This document shows, piece after piece, positions 1-8,440 of a stretch of 64,000 nt of DNA (its first letter is position 1; the number at the start of each line of letters is the position of its first letter). Both the position numbers and the translations under genes were made by a program. The stretch is taken from positions 682,001 to 746,000 of the forward strand of contig NZ_FOIJ01000001.1 in assembly GCF_900111745.1 (NCBI RefSeq), read 5' to 3'. Below the pieces are notes generated by a model, which saw nothing but the letters and a program-made list of their open reading frames with translations, did no database searches and was not told where the DNA came from. Origin of the DNA: Stigmatella erecta. Lineage in GTDB: Bacteria > Myxococcota > Myxococcia > Myxococcales > Myxococcaceae.

Positions 1-843
1 GGCGGTGGCCGCCTGGAAGGGCGAGGCGGTGGCGAACGTGACGAACTGGTGTGCGCGCTGCACCGCGTCACGCAGCGGCGGCGGGGCAATGATCCAGCCG
101 ATCTTCCACCCGGTGAGGCTGAACGTCTTGCCCATGCTGCTCACCGTGACGGTGCGGCCGGCCAGTGCCGGCACGGTGGAGGGGCGCACGTGCCGCGCGG
201 GGGCGAACACGATGTGCTCGTACACCTCGTCGGCGAGCACCGTCACCCCATGCCGCTCGCACAGGGCGCCGATGCGCTCCAGCTCCTCGCGGGTGAACAC
301 CTTGCCCGTGGGGTTGTGCGGGGTGTTGAGGATGAGCAGCCGCGTGCGGGGGCCGAAGGCCGCCTCCAGCTCCGCCCCGTCGAACCACCACGTGGCGTGG
401 TGCGCATCCGGGGGCCGCAGCGGCACGTAGCGCGGCGTGGCCCCCACGAACGCGAGGTTCGCCACATAGGAATCGTAGAAGGGCTCGAAGACGATCACCT
501 CGTCGCCCGGATCCACCAGCCCCAGGATGGCATCCAGCAGGGCCTCGGTGGCCCCGCTCGTGACGGTGACCATGGTGTCGGGATCCACCTGCTGGCCGTA
601 GAAGCGCGCCGCATGCTCGGCGATGGCCCCGCGCAGCTCGCGCGCCCCCATGCTCGGGGCGTACTGATTGGAGCCCTCACGGATGGCCCGCACCGCGGCC
701 TCCTTCACCTCCTCCGGCCCATCGAAGTCCGGGAACCCCTGCCCCAGGTTCACCGCGCCGTGGCGCGCGGCCAGGGCGCTGAACTCCGAGAACACCGTGG
801 TCCCCAAGCCAGCAACACGGCCGGCGAGGTGCGAGCGGCTCAT
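1..843 (-). CDS. Pyridoxal-phosphate aminotransferase, methionine/kynurenine aminotransferase type (C-terminus beyond the window edge)
   Basis: A class I/II fold-type I aminotransferase that transfers an amino group to a 2-oxo acid in the cytosol. The 281 visible residues contain the N-terminal stretch 'LGTTVFSEFSALAARHGAVN', the substrate-loop motif 'GQGFPDFDG', 'NTPHNPTGK', 'ADEVYEH' and the PLP-lysine motif 'SSMGKTFSLTGWK'. The order and spacing match the YbdL/kynurenine-oxoglutarate transaminase subgroup, which prefers methionine and aromatic amino acids. The start is an ATG whose complement lies at 841-843. The usual family length is about 385-390 residues, so roughly 100 residues are missing off the left edge. 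It is transcribed away from the sphingolipid operon. The family is certain; the exact substrate is inferred from resemblance. Confidence 0.9.
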   Translation of the reverse strand, partial: MSRSHLAGRVAGLGTTVFSEFSALAARHGAVNLGQGFPDFDGPEEVKEAAVRAIREGSNQYAPSMGARELRGAIAEHAARFYGQQVDPDTMVTVTSGATEALLDAILGLVDPGDEVIVFEPFYDSYVANLAFVGATPRYVPLRPPDAHHATWWFDGAELEAAFGPRTRLLILNTPHNPTGKVFTREELERIGALCERHGVTVLADEVYEHIVFAPARHVRPSTVPALAGRTVTVSSMGKTFSLTGWKIGWIIAPPPLRDAVQRAHQFVTFATASPFQAATA

Positions 844-1180
844 CGAGGACTCCCGGACGGCCGGAAGGGGGAGGGAAACAAGCGCCCGGCACGTCGTCCG
901 CACACCATAGCGCCCTGCCGACCGCGACACCCGTGTCAGATGACCCAGGCCCTGGGCTGCTAAGTGCCTGATTCGCAACAAATCGGCCCCGGCGCGTACG
1001 CTGGTCCCGGAAAGTTGGTGCCTTGACAGTCCTGGCATCCCTCTTTATTCACGGCTCCGCGTCGCCCCGAGGAGGTCGTACGCAGCACCCCTCCCAAGGT
1101 GCAGCCGTCTGGAACGCGCCCCACCGCAATCGCCCCTCCAGACCACCCCCGGATCCCCCGACGCAGACAGAAGGACCACC
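844..1180. other. Intergenic region between divergent genes
   Basis: This stretch of 337 bases separates the aminotransferase from the divergent sphingolipid operon. Apart from a promoter-like sequence at 1023-1051 and a purine-rich ribosome binding site just before 1181 (AGAAGGA), I see no gene, tRNA or strong hairpin in it. Translations across it lack family signatures. Confidence 0.6.
1023..1051 (+). promoter_or_regulatory. Sigma-70-type promoter for the sphingolipid operon
   Basis: A perfect TTGACA -35 hexamer (1023-1028) is followed after exactly 17 bases by TATTCA (1046-1051), which keeps the first three bases of the TATAAT consensus. Transcription would start near 1058 and leave a leader of about 120 nt before the ATG at 1181. 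Such an A/T-containing match is unusual in this GC-rich sequence. This is a sequence match only. Confidence 0.5.
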
Positions 1181-2734
1181 ATGAGTGACGTCTTCGACAA
1201 GTGCCGCAGTTGGAAGGACTACCGCATCGCGAAGGCCGCGGGCCTCTACCCCTACTTCCGCTCCATCGAGGCCTCCCACGGAGCCACCGAGGTGGAGATC
1301 GAAGGGCGCCGCGTCATCATGGTGGGCTCGAACAACTACCTGGGCCTGTCGGCGGATCCGCGGGTGAAGGAGGCGGCCGTCCGCGCGGTGGAGAAGTTCG
1401 GCACCACGTGCTCGGGCTCCCGCCTGCTCAACGGCACCCTGGCGCTGCACGAGGAGCTGGAGGCGCGGCTGGCCAAGTTCCTCAACCGCGAGTCGGCGCT
1501 CGTCATCTCCACCGGCTTCCAGACGAACCTGGCCCTGTCGGCCATCCTGGGCCGGCACGACATCGTCTTCAGCGACCGGCAGAACCACGCCTCGCTCGTG
1601 GACGGCATCCGGCTGGGCTTCGCCACCGAGCGCAAGTACCGCCACAATGATCTGGAGCACCTGGAGCAGCTCCTGGCCGCGGCCGAGCCGAACGCCGGGA
1701 AGATCATCGTCACCGACGGCGTGTTCTCCATGGAAGGGGACCTGTGCAACCTGCCCCGCCTGGTGGAGCTGGCCAAGCGCTACAACGCGCGGCTGATGAC
1801 GGACGATGCGCACTCCATGGGCGTGCTGGGCACCCACGGGCGCGGCGTGTCCGAGTACTTCGGGCTGGAGGCGGAGACGGACCTGGTGATGGGCACCTTC
1901 TCCAAGAGCTTCGCCTCGCTGGGCGGCGTGCTCGCGGGCCCCTTCGAGGTCATCAACTACATGCGCCACAAGGCGCGCCCGGTCATCTTCTCGGCGTCCA
2001 TGACGCCCGCCTCCGTGGCGGCGGCGCTCAAGTCGCTGGAGATCATCGAGGCGGAGCCGGAGCGCCGCGCGCGGCTCCTGGACATCGCGGAGAAGATGCA
2101 CAACGGCTTCCGCGCCATGGGCTTCGACACGGGCGTGTCGGTGACGCCGGTGGTGCCGGTGCACATCGGGGATCAGGTGAAGTGCTTCCGCTTCTGGAAG
2201 GCGCTGCACGAGGCGGGCGTGTTCGCCAACCCCGTCATCCCCCCGGCGGTGGAGGCGGGCCACGCGCTCATCCGCACCAGCTACATGGCCACGCACACGG
2301 ACGCGCAGCTCGACCAGGTGCTCGACACCTTCGAGAAGATCGGCCGGCGCCTGAACGTCATCCCCGAGACGCGGCCCACGGTGTACGAGCCGGTGCAGAT
2401 CGCCCGGCCGGGCTCGGGCGTGCGCGCCAACAAGGCCTCGGAGAAGTGGGCGGCGGGCTCCGCCGGCCAGCTGGTGAACCCCAACGGCTTCTCGCTGGAT
2501 CAGCTCTCGCGCATGTCCTCGCGCGAGGTTGCCGGCAAGCTCTTCGACGCGGTGGAGCACCTGACGTGGCGCGCCGCCAACTTCCAGCCGGAGGACCTGC
2601 GCAAGCTGAGCGGGGCCTCGCGGCGGCTGTGGAAGAAGCGCGGCGAGCTGCCCGGGCTGCTGCTGGAGAAGAGCGCGCACTTCTTCATGAAGAACGGGCA
2701 CGACCACAACGGCGCCCCGGTGGAAAGGAACTAG
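1181..2734 (+). CDS. spt: Serine palmitoyltransferase (alpha-oxoamine synthase) with a C-terminal extension
   Basis: A PLP enzyme of the alpha-oxoamine synthase family, expected to condense serine with a fatty acyl thioester to give 3-ketosphinganine, the first step of sphingolipid synthesis. Residues 1 to about 395 form the whole catalytic fold: 'GSNNYLGL' near 49, 'QNHASLVDG' (H136), 'TDDAHSMGVLG' (D208, D209, H211) and 'GTFSKSFASLGG' with PLP lysine K242. About 120 further residues follow. They are predicted helical and have no acyl-carrier DSL motif, and they are absent from ordinary family members of about 400 residues. The start ATG has an AGAAGGA site. The next gene begins six bases after the stop. 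The assignment over KBL or BioF rests on the two pathway partners that follow. Confidence 0.88.
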   Translation: MSDVFDKCRSWKDYRIAKAAGLYPYFRSIEASHGATEVEIEGRRVIMVGSNNYLGLSADPRVKEAAVRAVEKFGTTCSGSRLLNGTLALHEELEARLAKFLNRESALVISTGFQTNLALSAILGRHDIVFSDRQNHASLVDGIRLGFATERKYRHNDLEHLEQLLAAAEPNAGKIIVTDGVFSMEGDLCNLPRLVELAKRYNARLMTDDAHSMGVLGTHGRGVSEYFGLEAETDLVMGTFSKSFASLGGVLAGPFEVINYMRHKARPVIFSASMTPASVAAALKSLEIIEAEPERRARLLDIAEKMHNGFRAMGFDTGVSVTPVVPVHIGDQVKCFRFWKALHEAGVFANPVIPPAVEAGHALIRTSYMATHTDAQLDQVLDTFEKIGRRLNVIPETRPTVYEPVQIARPGSGVRANKASEKWAAGSAGQLVNPNGFSLDQLSRMSSREVAGKLFDAVEHLTWRAANFQPEDLRKLSGASRRLWKKRGELPGLLLEKSAHFFMKNGHDHNGAPVERN

Positions 2735-2740
2735 GCGCCC

Positions 2741-3919
2741 ATGGCCCTGTCCGCCGAAGCGGCCGCCGCCCCTGCCCTGCCCCCCGTGCCCGCCGGTGTC
2801 ACGGTCAGCCGCGTGCAGAACAGCGCGGACAAGACGGCCTTCATCCGCCTGCCCTACTCCCTCTACCAGGGGGATGCGAACTGGGTGCCCCCGCTGGAGA
2901 TGGAGCGGCGGGACTTCCTGGATCCGCGCAAGAACCCCTTCCTCGAGTTCGGCGAGGTGGTGCTGTTCCTCGCCCGGCGCGGCAAGGACGTGGTGGGCCG
3001 CATCGCGGCGGTGAAGGACCCGCGCTTCAACGAGTTCCAGGGCACCAACTACGGGTTCTTCGGCCTGTTCGAGTGCGTGAATGACGCCGGGGTGGCCCGC
3101 GCCCTGTTCGACGCCGCCTCCGAGTGGCTCAAGGCCCAGGGCTTCACCTCGGTGCTCGGGCCGATGAACTTCTCCGGCAACCAGGAGCTGGGGCTGCTGG
3201 TGGACGGCTTCGGCACGCCGCCGGCGCTGATGACGACGTACAACCCGCCCTACTACGCGCAGCTCCTGGAGGCCTGCGGGTTCACCAAGGCGAAGGATCT
3301 CTGGTCATTCGAGCTGTCGTCCTCGGCCGAGCCGCCCGAGAAGGTGGTGCGCATCGCGGAGAAGATCCGCCAGCGCGAGGGCATCACCGTCCGGCACGTG
3401 GACATGAAGCGCCTCGCCGAGGAGATCTCCCGCCTGAAGGAGATCTACAACTCGGCCTGGGAGAAGAACTGGGGCTTCGTGCCCATGACGGAGCGCGAGT
3501 TCGATCACCTGGCCCGGGAGATGAAGCAGATCGTCCGGCCGGAGCTGGTGCTCATCGCCGAGGTGAAGGGCGAGCCCGTCGCCTTCTCCATCACGCTGCC
3601 GGATGGCAACGAGGCCATCAAGGCCGCCGGGGGCCGGCTCACCACCTTCGGGATCCCCGTGGGGCTGGTGAAGATGCTCCTGGCGGTGCGGAAGATCCGC
3701 CGGCTGCGGCTCATCACCCTGGGCATCAAGGAGGGGTACCGCCGCCGCGGCATCGACGCCATCATGTACCTGGACACGCTGCGCACCGCCCGCAGGCTCG
3801 GCTACGAGGGAGGGGAGATCTCCTGGACGCTCGAGGACAATCACCTGGTGAACCGGGCGATCGAGTCCATGGGCGGCCAGCGCTCCAAGACGCACCGCAT
3901 CTACCAGCGTCCGCTCTGA
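2741..3919 (+). CDS. bcerS: GNAT-fold N-acyltransferase, probable bacterial ceramide synthase
   Basis: A 392-residue protein with a GNAT-like acyltransferase fold, likely to N-acylate the sphingoid base to make ceramide or dihydroceramide. The N-terminal part includes 'LPYSLYQGDANWVPPL', typical of the large GNAT-like family that contains Caulobacter bCerS. The C-terminal part has 'GIKEGYRRRGIDAIMYL', the acyl-CoA binding loop (R/QxxGxG/A-like), followed by 'GGEISWTLEDNHLVNRAIESMG'. It lies between the serine palmitoyltransferase and the reductase, six bases after one and ten before the other, so the three are surely co-transcribed. No signal peptide or membrane segment is seen. The fold is certain; the ceramide role comes from similarity to Caulobacter bCerS and from context, and the acyl donor (CoA or ACP) cannot be told. 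Confidence 0.8.
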   Translation: MALSAEAAAAPALPPVPAGVTVSRVQNSADKTAFIRLPYSLYQGDANWVPPLEMERRDFLDPRKNPFLEFGEVVLFLARRGKDVVGRIAAVKDPRFNEFQGTNYGFFGLFECVNDAGVARALFDAASEWLKAQGFTSVLGPMNFSGNQELGLLVDGFGTPPALMTTYNPPYYAQLLEACGFTKAKDLWSFELSSSAEPPEKVVRIAEKIRQREGITVRHVDMKRLAEEISRLKEIYNSAWEKNWGFVPMTEREFDHLAREMKQIVRPELVLIAEVKGEPVAFSITLPDGNEAIKAAGGRLTTFGIPVGLVKMLLAVRKIRRLRLITLGIKEGYRRRGIDAIMYLDTLRTARRLGYEGGEISWTLEDNHLVNRAIESMGGQRSKTHRIYQRPL

Positions 3920-3929
3920 GAGGCCCGCC

Positions 3930-4916
3930 GTGCACTTTCTCCTCACGGGTGGTACCGGATTCATTGGCCAGCGGCTCGCGCGCCGCATCATCGAGCGGGG
4001 CGACACGCTCACCGTGCTCGTGCGCCGCACCTCCAAGCGAGGCCCCCTGGAGGCGCTGGGCGCGCGCTTCGCCGACGGCGACCTGCTCACCGGCCAGGGG
4101 CTCACCGAGGCGGTGAAGGGCGTGGACTGCGTGCTCCACCTGGCGGGCGTCACCAAGGCCCGCGACGAGGAGGGCTACATCCAGGGCAACACCGAGGGCA
4201 CCCGGCGGCTGGCGCGCGCCATGGCGGCACTGCCCCAGCCGCCCCGGCTCGTCTTCTGCTCGTCCCTGGCGGCGGCGGGCCCCTCCGTGCCGGGGCAGCC
4301 CCGGCGCGAGGAAGAGACCCCTGCCCCGGTGTCCCGCTACGGCCGCAGCAAGCTGGGCGGCGAGGAGGCGGTGCGCGAGTTCTGCGACAAGGTGCCCTCC
4401 GTCATCGTCCGCCCGCCCATCGTCTACGGGCCCGGGGACCAGGAGTTCCTGCCCGCCCTGCTGCCCATGGCGCGGCGGGGGCTGGTGCTCAAGAGCGGCC
4501 TGGGCCCGAAGCACTACTCGCTCATCCACGTGGATGATCTCTGCACGGCGCTGCTCGCCGCGGCCGAGCGCGGCCAGACGCTGCGCCAGGACGCACCCGA
4601 GGTGGGCGTCTACATGGTGTCGGACGGGACCGAGTACCGGTGGGAGGACTTCTGCGTGACGCTCGCGGAGGCCCTGGGCCGCACGCCGCCCTGGGTGCTG
4701 CCCGTGCCCGAGGCCCTCAGCTACGTGGTGGGCCTGGGCTCGGAGCTGGCCGCGCGGGTGCGGGGCACGGTGCCCATGCTCAGCCGCGACAAGGTCCGCG
4801 AGATGCGGTGCGCGGCGTGGACCTGCTCTCCGGACCGGGCGGCGAAGGAACTGGGCTTCACGCCCGCCATCCCGCTCGCCCAGGGATTGCAGAGCGCCCT
4901 GGCCGCCTCGAAGTGA
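3930..4916 (+). CDS. cerR: Extended SDR reductase, probable 3-ketosphinganine reductase
   Basis: An NAD(P)-dependent extended short-chain dehydrogenase/reductase of 328 residues. The nucleotide-binding glycine motif 'TGGTGFIG' is at residues 6-13, 'CSSLAAAG' carries the catalytic-serine region, and 'RYGRSKLGGEEAV' holds the YxxxK pair. 'VIVRPPIVYGPGDQEFLPAL' is typical of epimerase-like SDRs. By context it reduces 3-ketosphinganine, matching the epimerase-type CerR of Caulobacter rather than the unrelated eukaryotic KDSR. It starts with GTG ten bases after the acyltransferase stop. The C-terminus converges on the MlaC-like gene 31 bases away. Without its neighbours it would only be called an NAD-dependent epimerase/dehydratase. 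Confidence 0.8.
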   Translation: MHFLLTGGTGFIGQRLARRIIERGDTLTVLVRRTSKRGPLEALGARFADGDLLTGQGLTEAVKGVDCVLHLAGVTKARDEEGYIQGNTEGTRRLARAMAALPQPPRLVFCSSLAAAGPSVPGQPRREEETPAPVSRYGRSKLGGEEAVREFCDKVPSVIVRPPIVYGPGDQEFLPALLPMARRGLVLKSGLGPKHYSLIHVDDLCTALLAAAERGQTLRQDAPEVGVYMVSDGTEYRWEDFCVTLAEALGRTPPWVLPVPEALSYVVGLGSELAARVRGTVPMLSRDKVREMRCAAWTCSPDRAAKELGFTPAIPLAQGLQSALAASK

Positions 4917-4947
4917 GGCCGCGGCAGGGCGCCCGGGGCTTGCGCGG

Positions 4948-5610
4948 CTACTGCTTCTGAACCTTGGCCGCAGGCGCCGGCTTCGAGGTGCTGGTGGCCT
5001 GGGCCTTCGCGTCCACGCCCCCGGCCGCCGGGGCCGCCGTGCTGGCCGACGACTTCTCCAGCTGCGCCCGCTTGGCCTTCAGGGTGGAGAGCAGGCCGTC
5101 GAAGCCCTTGTCGGCGAGCAGCTTGCGGAACTGGCCGCGGTAGGTCTCCACCAGGGACACGTCGTCGGTGACGACGTCGTAGATGCGCCAGGTGCCTCCT
5201 TTGCCCGCCACCTTGTAGAGCTTGTAGTCGACCGGGATCTGATCGGCCTTCGCCGTGAGGGTGGTGTCCACGGTGGCCTCGTTGCCCTCGATGGCCTCCT
5301 TGCCGTACTTCACGTCCGCCTGGGCCTGGCCGATGGCCTTCTGGGCGTAGGAGGCGCGCAGCAGGCCCTTCATGGTCTCCGTGAAGTCCTTGCGCTGGGC
5401 GGCGTTGAGCGTGTCCCAGTTCTTGCCGAGGGCGCGCTTGGAGAGCTCCTCGAAGTCGACGAACTTCTCGACGACAGTAGCCAATTGCTCAACGGTGGCC
5501 CCGGGCGCCGAGGCGGCCTTCTGAACGTCCGCGTTGCCGGACTTGACGACTTCCAGCGGTCCGGCGGGCGCGGCGGCGAGCAGCGAGGCGGTAAGCAGGG
5601 CAGCAATCAT
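4948..5610 (-). CDS. mlaC: MlaC/Ttg2D-family periplasmic lipid-carrier protein
   Basis: A 220-residue exported protein. The first 17 or so residues (MIAALLTASLLAAAPAG) form a short signal peptide. The rest matches the MlaC/Tol-tolerance family: 'VEKFVDFEELSKRALGKNWDTL' near 48-70, 'FTETMKGLLRASYAQ', 'VDYKLYKVAGKGGTWRIYDVVTDDVSLVETYRGQF' and a final 'LLSTLKAKR'. MlaC proteins shuttle phospholipids through the periplasm between the outer membrane and the MlaFED complex. An Ala/Pro/Lys-rich tail of about 35 residues is extra. It lies 57 bases after a TolC-like gene on the same strand. The likely ABC partner (MlaE, MlaF, MlaD) is about 23 kb away in this window. Confidence 0.85.
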   Translation of the reverse strand: MIAALLTASLLAAAPAGPLEVVKSGNADVQKAASAPGATVEQLATVVEKFVDFEELSKRALGKNWDTLNAAQRKDFTETMKGLLRASYAQKAIGQAQADVKYGKEAIEGNEATVDTTLTAKADQIPVDYKLYKVAGKGGTWRIYDVVTDDVSLVETYRGQFRKLLADKGFDGLLSTLKAKRAQLEKSSASTAAPAAGGVDAKAQATSTSKPAPAAKVQKQ

Positions 5611-5667
5611 CGTTTTGGGCTCCGGAAGTAGGTCGATGCCGGTGTGACGACAGGTTGAGCCGGGAGG

Positions 5668-7272
5668 TTATTCACCCTCGGCGGGGGGTGCGGCGGTGAC
5701 ACGCTCCAAAGCCGCGATTCCCAGGCGGACGTCAAACCAGCTCTTCGCCTTGTCGGCCGATCCCTGAGCAAGCGCGGTGAAAGCGTCCACCAGTTCACGC
5801 GTGTCGCCCGTGCCGAGATCAAACGCGGCATAGGCGGCCGTGGCCCAGCGCCGCGCGTTCTTCTCCGCCTCGGTGGCGGCCTGGGCGCGCTCCAGCGCGG
5901 CCGTGAGTTCCCCGTGCGTCTTCGTCACCTCCAGGCGCAAGGCGGCCTGGAGCAGGCGCTGCTGGGCCTTGAGCTTGTCCAGCTCGGCCCGGGCCTGATC
6001 CAGCTGCGCCTTCTTGATGGGGATGTCGAAGGTGCCCCGCATGGCGAAGCCGACACCCGCGGTGCGGTCGTTGTAGGGATCGTACGAGAAGGGCGAGCGC
6101 TGCACCGTGGTGTTGGTGGTGTAGGCGAACTTCGCGAAGCCCACGAGCCCCAGGTCCGGGTAGAAGCTGCGCTCGCGGATGAGGACTTCCTGTTCGCGCG
6201 CGGTGACGCCCGCCTGGATCGCCACCAGCTCCGGGCGGCGCTGCTCGGCCTGCGCGAGCGCCTCCTCCAGCGAGGGCGGCGTGAACGCCTCCTTCATCGG
6301 AAGATCCACCTCGGCGATCTTCAGCGGCTCGCCGGGCTTGCCCCCCGCCAGCAGCCGGATGGCCTCCAGCGCGAGCGCCTGGCCCTGCTTCGCCTCCGTG
6401 CGGCGGGCCACGACGATCTGCCGGAAGAAGTTCACCTTGTAGGTGTCCAGTTTGGAGACCTGCTCGGACTCCTCCTCCAGCAGGGCCTCGATGCGCTTGG
6501 CCGCGTCATCCAGCCGCTTCTCCGTCTCGCCCAGCTGGGCCAGGCCCGAGCGCGCGAGCTGGTAACCATAGAAGGCCTGCGCCGCCTGGAGCCCCGCCTC
6601 GGCCCGGGCCCGCTCCCGGAGCGCCCGGCCGATGATGGGGCCCTGATCGCCCGCCTTCTCCAGCGCCGACAGCTTGCCAAAGGTGTACAGCGGCAACAGG
6701 GCGTTGACCTCCGCGCGGAACGTCACGCCCAGCGTGCCGAAGTTGAGGTCTCCCTCCAGCGTGGCCTCCGTGGTGGGCGGGCCGCCCAGGCCGTCGTTGT
6801 GCGCCTCGGGCACGGGGCCCCCGAAGCCCACCACCGTCTCGAACTTCGGAAACCAGGCCCAGTGCGCCTGCCGCTGCAGGGCCTCTAGCCGCCGCAGCTC
6901 CGCCTCGGACTCCTCCACCCGGGCATCCTGCTGGCGCGCCTTCGCCACCAGCATCGCCAGCGTGAGGGGCTTGTCCTGGGGAAGGGGCGCTTCCGGACCC
7001 GCGGGTACCCCCGGCAGCCGAGGGCCCGGGGAGGTAGGCCCCGGGGCGGTCCCCTGCTCCCCCACTTCCGGGGCCCGGGCAGGCACGTCGACCTGGGGCG
7101 TCGCGGGGCCTGGGGCGGCAGGGCCGCTGGGCTGCCCCGGAACGGGCGCGGAAGTGCCTGGAACCGGGGCCGAAGCGCCCGGGGTGACGGCAGGTGCCCC
7201 TTGGGCCTTCGCCGCACCAGAGGAGAGCGCCAGTCCTATTCCCACGAGATGTGCCAGAGCTGTCTGTTTCAC
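5668..7272 (-). CDS. TolC-family outer-membrane channel/efflux protein
   Basis: A 534-residue outer-membrane factor of the TolC fold. A signal peptide (about residues 1-23, ending AKA-QG) is followed by an unusual 70-residue Pro/Ala/Gly-rich linker. After it come two repeats of long amphipathic helices and strands, recognisable by 'LTLAMLVAKARQQDARVEESEAELRRLEA' and 'SLEEALAQAEQRRPELVAIQAGVTAREQEV'. Such proteins form trimeric periplasm-spanning ducts. It lies upstream of the MlaC-like gene and is presumably co-transcribed, which suggests a role in lipid or envelope traffic rather than classical drug efflux. No inner-membrane pump gene is adjacent. The family is clear; the substrate is unknown. 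Confidence 0.85.
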   Translation of the reverse strand: MKQTALAHLVGIGLALSSGAAKAQGAPAVTPGASAPVPGTSAPVPGQPSGPAAPGPATPQVDVPARAPEVGEQGTAPGPTSPGPRLPGVPAGPEAPLPQDKPLTLAMLVAKARQQDARVEESEAELRRLEALQRQAHWAWFPKFETVVGFGGPVPEAHNDGLGGPPTTEATLEGDLNFGTLGVTFRAEVNALLPLYTFGKLSALEKAGDQGPIIGRALRERARAEAGLQAAQAFYGYQLARSGLAQLGETEKRLDDAAKRIEALLEEESEQVSKLDTYKVNFFRQIVVARRTEAKQGQALALEAIRLLAGGKPGEPLKIAEVDLPMKEAFTPPSLEEALAQAEQRRPELVAIQAGVTAREQEVLIRERSFYPDLGLVGFAKFAYTTNTTVQRSPFSYDPYNDRTAGVGFAMRGTFDIPIKKAQLDQARAELDKLKAQQRLLQAALRLEVTKTHGELTAALERAQAATEAEKNARRWATAAYAAFDLGTGDTRELVDAFTALAQGSADKAKSWFDVRLGIAALERVTAAPPAEGE

Positions 7273-7491
7273 CGGGTCGCCTCGTTCGCGAGTCCGGCGG
7301 GTGCCAGAAATCGCGGCGGCGCAGCATCTATCTTCAGAAGGGCGCCGTCACCGCTTCTTTCGTGGGCCCTCCCGCCTTCGCTTTTTTTGAGAGATCTCCA
7401 TGGCGCCTTGCGCTACGGGGAAGCACAATCCGCGCCGTTTTTTCACGGGCCGTGGCCCCCTGGGGACCCCGGCCTGCTATCGAGGAGCCAC

Positions 7492-8412
7492 ATGGCCTAC
7501 ACCGATCGCGTGAAGCAGATCCTCTCCTGGTACCCGTCCGACAACCCGGGCACCCTCACCAACCTGGCGCGCCTGCTGAACACCGGCGCGCTGGCCGGCA
7601 CCGGCAAGCTGGTCATCCTCCCGGTGGACCAGGGCTTCGAGCACGGTCCGGCGCGCTCCTTCGGGCCGAACGTGGCCGGGTATGATCCCGACTACCACGC
7701 CCAGCTGGCCATCGAGACGGGCTGCAGCGCGTACGCGGCGCCGCTCGGCTTCCTGGAGGCCATCGCCGGCAAGCTCGCGGGTGAGATTCCCCTCATCCTC
7801 AAGGTGAACAACTCGGACACCCTGGCCAAGGTGCCCAACCCCATCTCCGCCGTCACCTCCTCCGTGAAGGACGCCGTGCGGCTGGGCTGCGCTGCGGTGG
7901 GCTACACCATCTACCCGGGCTCCGGGGCGCGCAACGAGCAGTATCAGGACCTGCGCGACATCATCGCCGAGGCCAAGTCCTACGGCCTGCCCACCGTGCT
8001 CTGGGCCTACGCGCGCGGCGCCATCTCCAAGGAGGGCGAGACGGGCATCGACGTGATTGCCTACGCGGCGCACATCAGCGCCCAGCTCGGCGCCCACATC
8101 ATCAAGGTGAAGCCCCCCACGGACTTCATCGAGCAGCCCGAGGCCAAGAAGGCCTTCGAGAAGGCGGGCATCCCCACCAAGACGCTGGCCGACCGCGTGC
8201 GCGAGGTGGTGCGCTCGTCCTTCAACGGCAAGCGCATCGTCATCTTCTCGGGCGGCGAGTCCAAGAGCACCCCGGAGCTGCTCGAGGACATCAAGCAGAT
8301 CCACCAGGGTGGCGGCTTCGGCTCCATCATGGGCCGCAACGCCTTCCAGCGTCCGCATGACGAGTCCGTCAAGCTGCTCAAGGACGTGATGGGCATCTTC
8401 TCCGGCAAGTAA
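7492..8412 (+). CDS. fbaB: Class I fructose-bisphosphate aldolase (DhnA/FbaB type)
   Basis: A 306-residue Schiff-base aldolase that interconverts fructose 1,6-bisphosphate with glyceraldehyde 3-phosphate and dihydroxyacetone phosphate. The archaeal/bacterial DhnA-type signatures are visible: 'LVILPVDQGFEHGPARSF', 'LKVNNSDTL', 'GCAAVGYTIYPGS', 'GAHIIKVKPPTDF' (the Schiff-base lysine region) and the phosphate-binding 'IVIFSGGESKS' and 'GGFGSIMGRNAFQRP'. The start ATG is preceded by CGAGGAG nine bases upstream. A longer open frame upstream has no family similarity and is not used. A strong hairpin terminator lies just after the stop, so the gene is probably transcribed alone. Confidence 0.93.
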   Translation: MAYTDRVKQILSWYPSDNPGTLTNLARLLNTGALAGTGKLVILPVDQGFEHGPARSFGPNVAGYDPDYHAQLAIETGCSAYAAPLGFLEAIAGKLAGEIPLILKVNNSDTLAKVPNPISAVTSSVKDAVRLGCAAVGYTIYPGSGARNEQYQDLRDIIAEAKSYGLPTVLWAYARGAISKEGETGIDVIAYAAHISAQLGAHIIKVKPPTDFIEQPEAKKAFEKAGIPTKTLADRVREVVRSSFNGKRIVIFSGGESKSTPELLEDIKQIHQGGGFGSIMGRNAFQRPHDESVKLLKDVMGIFSGK

Positions 8413-8440
8413 GCCCGGCCTCAGCCCCTGCCTCACCGCG

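Noticed and set aside
1049-2707. Very long open frames opposite or shifted within the sphingolipid genes
   Set aside because: They come from GC-rich codon bias; their translations are Arg/Ala/Gly/Pro-rich, lack domains and overlap genes with clear families.
2366-2734. Acyl carrier protein domain at the end of serine palmitoyltransferase
   Set aside because: There is no DSL phosphopantetheine motif or ACP helix pattern.
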